Of a stretch of 64,000 bases of DNA, positions 1 to 9,977 are shown in pieces. The position numbers and the translations under genes were made by a program. This DNA comes from Sclerotinia nivalis. Its lineage: Eukaryota > Ascomycota > Leotiomycetes > Helotiales > Sclerotiniaceae. Position 1 is the first letter of the stretch, and every line of letters begins with the position of its first letter. A model generated the notes under the pieces. It was given only the letters and a program-made list of their open reading frames with translations. It had not been told where the DNA came from and ran no database searches. Where the stretch lies: NCBI GenBank assembly GCA_029531795.1, contig JAPEIS010000010.1:2170001-2234000 (forward strand), written 5' to 3'.

Positions 1-215
1 TAAGAACTTTCTGGGTCGAGCTGGAGCTTTTGAGGAGGGTTGAAAACCTCATTACTCAAGGTTAGTCGGCCATCGACATCGCGGATGCGGATACCGACAC
101 GGCCAGTATGAGTGCCTGGCAGCAGGTACTTGAAAGCCTCGGCGACTGAGGAGGCGTCAAACTCCTTGGCAATAGTGATGGGCTTAATCAGACCTTTCTC
201 AAGATAATCAGGCGT
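1..215 (-). pseudogene. Polyketide synthase fragment (ER/KR junction), cut by window edge
   Basis: Read on the minus strand, this stretch encodes the end of an enoyl-reductase domain and the lead-in to a ketoreductase domain of a highly reducing fungal polyketide synthase. The signs are a segment reading KGLIKPIT, then SSVAEAFKYLLPGTHTGRVG, which matches the family pattern xxEAFRYMQxGxHIGKIV. A segment ending LDPESSY follows, where the KR motif YLLVGGLGGLG normally starts, but the window ends there. The upstream synthase domains are absent: the reading frame instead continues into a CorA-like exon at about 216. I read this as a 5'-truncated, rearranged copy. Whether the KR, ACP and later domains survive to the left cannot be seen. 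The assignment rests on motif memory only. Confidence 0.5.
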
Positions 216-1770
216 CTCGGTTTCAGATGAGATAACATGATATCGGTTTGAAGATGCTGGTCTAGTCTCTGGTGAATTCGGGTCGACCTCTTCATCGGGT
301 CCCTTTTGTTTTTCTGCTTCATGTAGATGCCGAAGGAAATCTCGGAACAGGGAATTTTCTTTGTCGGCCTACACTAGATTAGTTCAAACTATTAACATTC
401 TCTCACGGAAGTGCAGTACAAACCACATCCCTGATTGACTCTCGAAATATCTCAATTGGCCCCTTCGATTTTCGTTGGGAATTTCCACAGAATGATCCAT
501 GAAAGATCCGGTTGCAACCCCAAGAAGAAGTTCCATGACGGAATGGGCTGTTGTAGCGCGTTCAAACTGGCTTTTGGCCTCGCTGTAAAGTATGTTATTC
601 AGCGTAGTTTGAAGGAGCCACCTGAGGATTTTTGATCAAGTTGAAGACTTTGTGAGGAATTCTGATTGAACCTTTCTGATGTGGCCGTAATGATTGTTTC
701 TGAACATAAGTTAATTGGGTGACATGCAAATTTGTACTGGTATCATCAATCATACTCTCATCAATAATCCAAATCCAAAGCTGATTTACTATGAGAATCT
801 TCTTCTTGGTCATTGTACCTTGGGTGGTTGTTAGTTTCAAACACCATCATTGTTTTAGTACTTAATTTACCCAGTGGCTTAGCTCCTTCAGGTTGTTTGC
901 GTTTACTCTGTAAGAATTTCGACAGTACCTGATCATTGTCTCTCGCAGAGGTATTGACAATAGTTAGGTAGTAATACTGATCGAGAGTTACGGGCTCATG
1001 TATAGCTTCTCTCGAGTTGCGTTCGTTGGTAGATTCATCAAAAACTATGTGGTTTGCAGTGGTGGCAGATTTATCCTCCCCGGGAATATAGGTCCCTATA
1101 GTAAGATATGGCATCTATTAACCACAATGGTCAATATCTTGCATCATTATCTAGAGAGGAAATTGTGCAGCTACATACGTAGAGTGTCGTGCAAGAGCCA
1201 GTGTTGGATTCTCTTGGTACTTGGTTGCCACCTAAATCACTGGCCAGATGGTTGGTATAATGTTCCTCTTTGCGCTACCAAGGAAAAGATAGTGAGCTCT
1301 CAATACCGTCATGAACGTACTTCTACGACACATACCACAAATTGAGGTTTCATATAATAGCGTCCAGCGCCCGCTGCTAATGCAGTCCAGCTTCTGTTGA
1401 AGTGTTTCATTATAGCCATATGTTCTGTCTCAGAACGCTTTGAATCATGTGATAGCCGACTCACGAGGTTCCTAAACAAAAGAGGTCATTTATACGACTT
1501 ACTTGCATCAAATGTAACTATCGATTGTTCATTTTATCAGCGCGACTCGAAAGCTAGTGGTTTTGCGAAATAAAAAGTCTTACCTGATTGACTGGGAGAT
1601 GAATCCAACGAAGACGAAGGTCACGAGGAGTGTCATTCGAAGGTTCTGCGTTGTCATATTTGTCATGCTCAGATGATGTAGACTCCTCCGGGCGCAGAAA
1701 AGTAGAACTCTGAGCCCTAGTACCATTTGAATAAGGAGCATAGGCTCTCCTGTCTTGCCCAAGATGGGTT

Positions 1771-1783
1771 TGTATCAAAGTTT
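1771..1783. repeat. Target-site duplication, 3' side of LINE copy
   Basis: The 13 bases TGTATCAAAGTTT directly abut the 3' tail of the LINE. They match TGTGTCAAAGTTT at 2471-2483 with one transition (C to T on the minus strand). Confidence 0.8.
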
Positions 1784-2470
1784 GATTGATTGATTGATTA
1801 AATTAGCATCTATACTGAATCTAAGATTATCTAAAACAATTAGAGAGTTTTACGAGCTTCTAACAAATGACAAAATGAAGATAAGCTGGCTTATTAGCTT
1901 AATTAAATATATAATTTGGGTGATTGAGATAAATTCAATTTTTCGAATTGAATAAAGGGAATGAAAATTAATCCTAAAGAATAAATCCCGTTTTACAAAC
2001 ACTAAATTATATAATAAGGAAAATAATAATAAAATATATTATTTTAAATTGAAAAAAGGTTTAAATTTTTCTTTTAATTTCATCGTCTTCTTTTTCTATT
2101 TCTTTCTCTTTTGTTTTTTCTTTTTCTATTTTTTTCTCTTTTTTTTTGTATTCTGTTAAGATATTATAATCTAATGGTTATTCTGATTGAATTGATAAAT
2201 TCAAGGGTTTTGATATTTCCTATTTTGATGTAAAATAGATATTTCATAGTAAATCTGGATGAAGGATTATCTTCTTTAAGCTTTCTTTTTGTTTTCTTAT
2301 ATAAAGAGTAGTTGAGTAAAAGATGATTAGGAGTTTCTCTTTTTCTATATCTATATTTGTCATTTGACGAGATTCCAAAGCGTTGTAGATAGGATTTGAA
2401 ATATCTATAACCGATCTTCAGTTGGAAGAGAGCGTTGATGGTATTTCTTTTAATATTCCCTGGGGTACTG
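1784..2470 (-). mobile_element. 5'-truncated non-LTR retrotransposon (Tad-like LINE)
   Basis: The element is 687 bp. Its 5' part (2470-2164) encodes the C-terminal tail of a fungal LINE ORF2, with INALFQLKIG, YFKSYLQRFG and ETPNHLLLNYSLY, corresponding to the usual ...LLQLRTGHGYFKSYL...C..C...ETxEHLLLxCPLY. The 3' part is an AT-rich untranslated region ending in a (TCAA)n tail at 1784-1799. Cysteines of the terminal zinc-knuckle-like motif are replaced by tyrosine (DKYRYRK, LNYSLY), consistent with TGY to TAY changes left by RIP. The 3' 200 bp align with the stubs at 6724-6984 and 7093-7296 but carry many more C-to-T and G-to-A differences. A 13-bp target-site duplication flanks it. It lies inside the ankyrin/CorA-like gene in the same orientation. 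Confidence 0.85.
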
Positions 2471-2483
2471 TGTGTCAAAGTTT
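2471..2483. repeat. Target-site duplication, 5' side of LINE copy
   Basis: TGTGTCAAAGTTT, partner of 1771-1783. On the minus strand it lies within codons of the host gene reading KKTLT. Confidence 0.8.
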
Positions 2484-4835
2484 TCTTCAGTGAATCTAAA
2501 TCCCTTTGGCGCAAATCTTCTCTGGCTTTCCTTATTATAGACTCTGGACCCTCTCCATAAGTCATGTCATAAACACTAGGTTTAGCGTATGGAATTTTAA
2601 TGGTTTTACCACCAGAAATAATATCGACGATGCTCCCCAGATCATAGACCTTGTCTACATATTTTGGGGATCTATGTATGTGATTTTTGTTTGGATTTGC
2701 AACGTGGTCAAGAGCAGGTGGTGGATTTAGGAGCAATTCTCGAACGTGAAATTGATCATCACGAGGTACGTGTGTGTCTGGTACAAGCTTTAAGGCGCTC
2801 TTTATGTCGTCGGAAGAGTATCCGCCCTTTGACAATAACCACCACACCACAACGGCCTGAGATCCATAAACTGCCCAATGGAGAGTTGTGAAATCTTCTG
2901 AATTTTGGACACCTTCCTTGTGTAAAAATTCTCCCAAGATGGTTTCATGCCCAGGCTTTTCATATATGGCTAGTAACTCGAGAATTTGATCTGCAACAGC
3001 TGAATACGAGTCTATGAAACTGTTGCCAGCGGTGTGAAGTTGTCTAATTTTAGACCAATACTCCTCCAGTTGATGATGCCCTTGCTCGATGGATATAGTC
3101 AAAGGTGAGTCGCCCCGGCTATTCTGCTGCAGGATGACCTCAACTGTCGCCCATCCCTCTGGTCGACCCGGCTACTCTCGTTGATTCATCATCCTGTCAA
3201 GGAGAAGCTTTGTGACTTCAAGCGTACCGCTTTTGGAGGCTATGTGAAACCACGTAGCCCCTTCTCGGATCCATCGAAGTACTTTCTGATTGTGATCAAT
3301 GCACTTGGTAGCCAGTTTGAGGGCGCCATTAGAGACTGCCCAATACACGACGATGTGAAGCTGCTCCAGTGTCTCATATTTACCGCTTTCGAAGCCCTTT
3401 AGCAGTCCGGCTTCAATTTCAGGCACATCAGCAGCGCACTCCATATAATGGTATTTCACTGATGGGTTTTGGGGGTAATATTCTTTTGTAGCTAAGACTT
3501 CGATCGCAGTTTCAGCGTTTTCTTTGACCCTAATGGCGATCTGGACAGGTGTGTTTCCTTCATTATCATGAACTATGGCGTTCGCACCATTTTTTATGAG
3601 TAGCTTGACATTTTCAAGACGGTTATAAAAGACGGCTAATGCCAGGGCGGTCAGTCCATGATTATTCGCTATTGTGGTATCGGCATTATGTTGCAAGAGC
3701 ACTTTGGCGATTCGACTATCCTGCTTACAGCAAGCTTCCATTAGAGCAGTACCATTATTTTGGGATCCAACCTGGTTGACATCGGCACCAAGCCTAAGAA
3801 GGCACTCGGAATGTTTGAGCTTTTCCTTTACGCAGGCAAAGTATAGAGGTGAATAGCCATGAATGTTGGACTGGTTGATATTTCCACCTCCACCTATCAG
3901 TCCTTCGGTGATTCTTTCGAAGTCGATTGAAAATTCCTGGCTACAACTTATGATTTGGTGAAAACAGGTACCTTTATCTGACGTAACATCTGAAAGCAGT
4001 GCACCTCCATTTTTGAGTACATTGAAGATTCTAGACGCGCATTTAAACATGCAAGTAGAACAGGGGTGTAAGAATGACGATTTCTCTTGTGAATGTCAGC
4101 TCCTCCATCAAGAAGCACACGAACAGTGTTGAGGCATCCATCCATGCACGCCAAGCATAATGGAGTGCCCCCATCTTTTCCTGCCTGATTGATTGCTGCT
4201 CCCGAATCTAACAACCATTTTGCAATTTTGGGACGATCATTCACACTTGCTAGATGCAGTGGTGCATTGTGATAATTGTTTCCCTGGTTAATATGCTCCT
4301 GCGAACCTCGTTGGTAAAGAAGCTGCAAAGTCCCCAGATGGCCATACATGGAAGCATGGTGAAATGCCGTATTTCCTTCATTATCCAGCAGGCTAAAATC
4401 AGCGCGTGCCTTCAAAAGATGGGCGACGACCTCCTTTCTGCCTTTTATGGATGCAAAATGTAACGGGGTAAGCAAGCGCGGGCCTCTCTGATCTACTTTC
4501 GCATTTCGATATAGAAGAAGATCGACGATCGAAGGCTCACTAAGTGCTGACGCCAGAGCCAATGGAGTGACGTTGAGCGTCTCAGTTTTACCATACTGGG
4601 TGAACTCGTATTCTAAAGGCATCTCAACTAAATCATCTCTGGAGTCCAAAAGCCTCTTTATATTATCAATGCGGTTGTTCCGGATTGCATTCTCGAGTTG
4701 CTTCGCTATGGAATCTCCCGAATCAGAAGAAGGGCTATCGGGCGAGGAATCATTGTCGTCACTATCATTGTCGTCACTATCAATGAGCTCTGCTGTGGAT
4801 AAATTGTCGCCGTGTGGTGTATCTATGGTTTCCAT

Positions 4836-6711
4836 AATAATTAGAAGTGCCTTTTAGTGCTGGCAGCACGAAGCGTAGAAGGTTATGAAGATCGTTAAAA
4901 AAAGGATTCAGGAGAGTGCTATCCACGACGAAATGAGCGAGACGAAAGGTGTATTTAATCCATGCCGATTCTAAGGATCGATGTGCTACAACTCTTGCAA
5001 CTTCCTCTATGTTCAGTAGGATGTATGTGCATAAGCTGGAAAAAGTATGTCTGCCATTTGTACACGTTCACCCTTCCTCTATACATGGTAGGATGTGCAT
5101 GAGCTGAAGGAAGTCTCTCTGCCAGTCCACGTCCACCCCTGGTTGATCAATATTTACGAAATATTGGCCCAAATCCCCACAATTGCATCGGAAGTGAGAC
5201 AAAATTGCAAGGGCGTAACCTTATCTTTTTGTCTGAACATTGTTTTCCCATGTATACGGAAGCAGAATGGACCTCGATGTCCTCATCGATCAATGTATTC
5301 CCTCTAAAAAAAAGATTAATGCCCCGCCATAGACTACCCTTCACAGAACCCAATTACTTATCAAATAATACCCACTACAACCTCATCCAATAAAATCCCC
5401 TTTGAACAGATACCGATATCAAATTGTTATCTTTTCCCGAATCAAGTCAAGTAAATAAGTAGGTAGCCCGGAGGGACATTCCGCAAAATAGTTCAAGGCC
5501 AACAAGAGAAAATCACAGTGATTTTGAGGTTTCAGGTGAACACAAGGAGAACATATGGATCGCGGCATCTTACGCGTAGGTAGTAATCATTGCGAGCGAT
5601 ACAAGAAGGTGAATTTGTTAAAGGTAAATAGGCGCGAACACGGTAAACTCCAATCGTTGTTTTCGATATCATGGGTTCCCCTCTTCATCGTTCGCCTAAT
5701 TTGCATCAATTGTTCTTATTTCATGGCGGACTTTGATTATCTTCAGAATGTTGCATGGCACTGCCGGTCGACGTCGGATAGATTCTTACAGGTTACACAG
5801 CTGTAGAAGAGTTGGTGGTAGGGCTTTAATTCTGGTATATATTCATTTGGTGAATGAAATTTTGAGAAGTTTAACTTTGGTCGATCTTCGATTAGAGCAA
5901 ATTCGTGCCTGCTTTAACGTTGGTTATGAAAAAGCGAACACCAAATACCTGGAAGTCTACGAATCGTCTGAAACCAGAATTGCTGGAGTTAGGGTAATAG
6001 TAACTGTTGGGATAAGATTCATGATTAAGTATGTGGACCGTAAACTAGGGCCAGTTACGGCCTTGGTTATTATGTATATAATTCACACCTGTAGCCTGAA
6101 TGAATCAGAGACAAGATTATACCAACAAACCGATTATAAATTATCATATAGGGTTTCACTAACGGAGTGATAGCGACACTGATCAGTGAATTCACAGATC
6201 AGGATCTCCCAAGAACTAACTGGAATCTCGCGATGGATGCGTGGATAGTAAGGTCGGCTTTATTCTAGGAGGTTCGAACGCAAATATCAGGTAACAATAG
6301 CTTGCTCTATTCGCCCTTCAGATGCTAGAGAATATCGTCTCGGTACAATACCAAGAAGAGATATTCAAAAAATTCGAACTGTTACGATAGTAGTAAGAAT
6401 TCGCGTCCATCACGCATTTCACTTGCTCTAGCTTGGCAACCACCTTTACCTTCTTTACTATATCCACAATCATTCTATAAATCTCATTTCCTCAAACTTC
6501 TTTTTACTCTATATTCAAAACGAACGACTTGAACTCTACCCCTTCATTTCGTCCGAACTACCCTCGGCTTTGTCATTTAACAAAGTCAACTTTTCACACA
6601 CGAACTTTGCTAGAATTGCAAAGTCTTACCATGGCAGAATAAATCCCCCCTGAGCACCTACAGAATTTTCCAGCCCATATGATTACGATATTGAAGAAAG
6701 GAAGTGGAAAG
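4836..6711. other. Intergenic region upstream of the ankyrin relic
   Basis: No supported gene is seen. It holds the promoter side of the ankyrin/CorA relic and an imperfect tandem duplication (5001-5138). It also has open frames at 5555-5806 and 5733-6170 that match no family I know and lack clear splice or composition support. Confidence 0.5.
5001..5138. repeat. Imperfect tandem duplication, about 70 bp x 2
   Basis: Copy 1 (5001-5072) and copy 2 (5073-5138) both start CTTCCTCTAT. They share GTAGGATGT-TGCATRAGCTG, GTMTSTCTGCCA and a CACGTTCACCC/CACGTCCACCC end. The block lies about 170-300 bp upstream of the ankyrin start codon. Confidence 0.7.
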
Positions 6712-6723
6712 ACAGAATCGTTA

Positions 6724-6984
6724 TATTTCATTTGTTATTTTTCTTATTATATACGAGAGTATTTGTAAGGTGGGCTTTGTTCCCCAAGATTAGTTTTCAC
6801 TTCCCCCATTCAAAAATTAGTAGATTGAGACCACTTCAATCTTCCCAAATTGTATTAGCTACAGCCGAATATGGCCAGCAATTCTCCATTTGTTACTTGT
6901 TAGAAGCCTATAAAGCTCCTAGCCGTCTTAGATAGTCTTAGACTCAGTGTAGACGTTAATTTAATCAATCAATCAATCAATCAA
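6724..6984 (+). mobile_element. LINE 3'-end stub, copy 1
   Basis: This 261-bp stub contains the same 3' untranslated sequence as the copy at 1784-2470, including CTAGCCGTCTTAGATAGTC and CAGTGTAGACGTTAAT. It ends in (TCAA)n. A 12-bp direct repeat, ACAGAATCGTTA, flanks it at 6712-6723 and 6985-6996. No coding sequence remains, so it is a severely 5'-truncated insertion. Confidence 0.82.
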
Positions 6985-7092
6985 ACAGAATCGTTAAATT
7001 GTCAGCATCAAGAGAAGATCTAACTACATACCTCACTTTCAGACGGTTACAGTATGAAAGAGAAAAGATCTGTGGTAATGACCTATGGGAAG

Positions 7093-7296
7093 GCGGGATT
7101 ATTCCCCAGGATTAGTTTTCACTTCCTCTATTAATTCAAAAGATTGAGTTTATCTCAATCGCTCAAACCATGTATTTAGCCAGGCTTAAGTCAGCTTACC
7201 TTCATTATGTTACCTGTTAGGGGCTCGTAAGAGCCTCTAGCCGTCTTAGATAGTCTTAGACTCAGTGTAGACGTTAATTCAATCAATCAATCAATC
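7093..7296 (+). mobile_element. LINE 3'-end stub, copy 2
   Basis: This 204-bp copy lies in the same orientation as copy 1, about 100 bp downstream. It shares GATTAGTTTTCACTTCC near its start and the CTAGCCGTCTTAGATAGTC block near its end, and finishes in (TCAA)n. A perfect 13-bp target-site duplication, GACCTATGGGAAG, lies at 7080-7092 and 7297-7309. Confidence 0.85.
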
Positions 7297-7309
7297 GACC
7301 TATGGGAAG

Positions 7310-8870
7310 TCTTCACTTCAGATCTTTTACCTTTTCAAACTCAACACTTTGCGATGATTACGTGTCCACGGTCTATGGGTGGGTGGATAGAAACAAATCG
7401 GAAACTTACGAAGCACTTGCGGATGCATACCAAATTCTACATACCATGCATGGACAGAAAAGCAAATAAGAGAGGCTCTAAAGAACAAATCGAAAACGAC
7501 TACGAAAGGGAACGCGGCCAGAGTACTGAATCAACAAGATAACTGGAACTACAACCAAAACGCGACTGAGTCAATCGGAATCATCGAATCGGGAAGAGAC
7601 CCTCGAGTCCTCGACAATCCTCGCAAGTGGAACCAAACAGCAAATCAATCCCACCTGCCAATTCAGCTGTCAATTCGCCTACCCCACCTGTCAATCTACC
7701 CACCAATTCCAATCCACCTATTAGCCTGACCATCCCACCTCCGCTTCAAGTCTTCAACCCACTTCTGAAACACATGCAACCAATGATACAATCAACCGCC
7801 AGAACACATTACCACCACTGAAGAGAACTAGCTAATCTAGCTAAGATGTAAACTGAAGGACTAAAGTACCATGGCGAAGACGAAGACTTTGAACATAAGC
7901 TGAAAAAGACTAATGTTGGTTGCTACGTGCCCTTAAGGTATGTGCAATCCTCCTAAGTGATGGCCTTTATATAGCCGTCGCCACCATAGAGTTTTTTCGA
8001 TCTCTATGCTTAATATAATCTCTTTTTTTAAGACGGTAAATTACGCAGCACTTTACGCTGGCCTAATAAGGGTGCTCTCATCGTGAATAACCTCAATATC
8101 TTATCACTATGAATTTCTACGGTTTCTACGCACTGGAGACCTACCAACAGCTAATAAATTACTTGCGAAGAACCGAGAAGAACTGACTATTGCAACACCA
8201 CCCAAATTCAACGGCAAACTAGTAATAACTCTGGATAACAGTATAATCGGTCTAAAATAAGAGCAGCAATGTAATAAGCTTCGATTGATAAACTAGCTAC
8301 CGAAACTACTGATATCACTACAGTAGTACGAGGCAAATTCCGAAGTGGTCCAAGGCCCAAAGATCAATACATCGCCCAACGAGCCTGTAGAACATCTATC
8401 GCCACTATTTGTCAACCGGAAGCTTCTTTCGATCTCTCTTTTGCTGCCCAGGTTATCAATCCTCGAGAGAACGATACAAAAGCACTTAATAAGCGTTCAC
8501 AATGGCAAATCGACAATTCAACAAGAGATCTCAAATTCGTTCCACTAGCTAGATACAAACTCTCTAAAATTGGTTGTCTTCAAAAATACAACATTCGCTA
8601 ACAGTCGAGATCTCTCTTCACAAATTGGCTACATCATTACACTGATCGACAAGGACAATAACGCTAATATCAGAATTATATGGAATGGCTCTCGGATTCG
8701 ATGTTGGCGCTGCAATCAAATTAAAGGAACAATCGACAGGATGCTACAACTGACAAACCCAATACCCTTAGTCATCTACACAGATTCAAGGTCTCTCTAT
8801 GACTGTCTAGTCAAGCTAGTGACTGTTTGGATTGGGTGTGGCAATCAAAGTCTCTTTTTGACTATATGAT
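7310..8870 (+). mobile_element. Ty1/copia-type LTR retrotransposon relic
   Basis: Disconnected pieces of a copia polyprotein appear in order on the plus strand. A Gag-like piece at about 7825-7905 reads ELANLAKM, a stop, then EGLKYHGEDEDFEHKLK. A reverse-transcriptase end at about 8346-8556 contains YIAQRACRTSIATICQPEAS and FAAQVINPRENDTKALNK. An RNase H piece at about 8585-8830 contains FANSRDLSSQIGY and IYTDSRSLYDCLVKL. Protease, integrase and most of the reverse transcriptase are missing or unreadable, and stops and frameshifts separate the pieces. I found no clear LTR pair. The outer limits are approximate. Confidence 0.75.
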
Positions 8871-9977
8871 CCAAGGAGGTTGTCATAAAATGATGTTATC
8901 TCCATTATTTTCAGGGGATAGGAACCGGGCTAGTTATGTGTAGGCGGTGCAGAAGAACTCCGCCGGCTCTCCGGGCAGCTTTTATATAGTCTTGCAGCAA
9001 TTTCCCGATCCTCCGGTACTTAAAGCGCTAAGTAAGTCCCTTACCCCTCATTCCGGCCATAAGTTTACGAGGAATTAGTAAGATTATAATCAACGATATA
9101 TACCTCAACTAGCAACTTTTTAACTCTCGATACTCTAAATAGCAACTCGTAATACAGATTTCGATCTCAAATACAAAGTTGGTAATTCAGATCTAAACTT
9201 ATTTAGGATTTAACGATAACAAATTAAACTCAAATTTCGAAAAAAAAAAAAAAAAAATCTACTTTGCAATTATATTAGCGATTTAACTAAAGTTAATAAT
9301 ATTGTCACAGTTCGAAGGATTATATAAGCCGATCAGTCTGATCGAGCCTCGAGCGGCTAGCACTCGAAATCGATTATATATTTATAATTAATATATATAA
9401 CCTCTTTAAAGTTATCGATCTTTCGATCGTTAATTATAGATTCTAAAGAACAATTGAATTGTGATTTATTAGCTCTTTACGGTATTTGTATTATAAATAT
9501 AATCTTTAATCAAAAATTCAATAATAGATCTATAGTTCTAGAAATATAAGAATTAGAATCTTTATACTTAATAGGATATTCTTTTTTTTTAGAAATCTAA
9601 ATATTTCATTAATTGATTATTGAGTTGTATCGAGTTTTAATAAAATTAGAGATTCTACAGTACTATTCGCACACCTCATAAAACACTATATCACTAATCA
9701 TTGCCGGCCTCGGTACTTCACCGCATTTTCAACCTCTTTAATTCAAACCATCAAGGAGAGGTTTTGGCGGGGCGTGCATAACTGCAATCAATGCTTCTCG
9801 GGAAATATCTTCAGCGAATAATGATGATCGTACGTTGAGGAAGAAATAATTGCCAAGCGGTGGATATACCGGAGAGGGACTGATGGAGATTCTTATAAAT
9901 ACTTGGGGAAGAGACATCGAGGATGAATTCGGAGGTTTTTGCAATCGCAATAAATCTACGTTATTCCAGTCTTCAAT
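8871..9977. other. AT-rich gene-free stretch
   Basis: After the copia relic come about 170 bp of moderate GC (AGGCGGTGCAGAAGAACTCC and following). Then follows strongly AT-rich sequence (9061-9680) with a run of A at 9240-9257 and many TATATA and TAATTA motifs. It looks like RIP-degraded repeat DNA. The last 300 bp regain normal composition and should contain the esterase promoter. No gene is seen. Confidence 0.5.

Larger units (their letters stand above)
216..4835 (-). pseudogene. Decayed ankyrin-repeat / CorA-like protein gene, split by a LINE
   Basis: The ATG at 4833-4835 opens an acidic Asp/Ser-rich N-terminus followed by many ankyrin repeats (TPLHFASIKGRKEVVAHLL type) down to about 2750. 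Then comes a segment with YDMTYGEGPE, typical of fungal ankyrin proteins that carry a CorA-like C-terminal domain. CorA-like landmarks follow at 1590-1625 (RLRWIHLPVN), about 1100-1114 (MPYLT), 968-988 (TLDQYYY), 757-789 (VNQLWIWIIDE) and 216-248 (NRYHVISSETE). The gene is broken by a frameshift near 4021-4045, an in-frame TAG at 3172-3174 and a LINE at 1784-2470. Exons after 1560 are degenerate. A donor AATCAG|GTAAGA at 1568-1573 is still recognisable. The family is thought to act as intracellular receptor-like or membrane-linked proteins, but the exact role is unknown. As it stands the locus cannot make the full protein. Confidence 0.72.

Noticed and set aside
5555..6170. Overlapping plus-strand open frames of 83 and 145 codons
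   Set aside because: They have no family resemblance and no splice or start context, and they lie next to decayed DNA. Probably chance.
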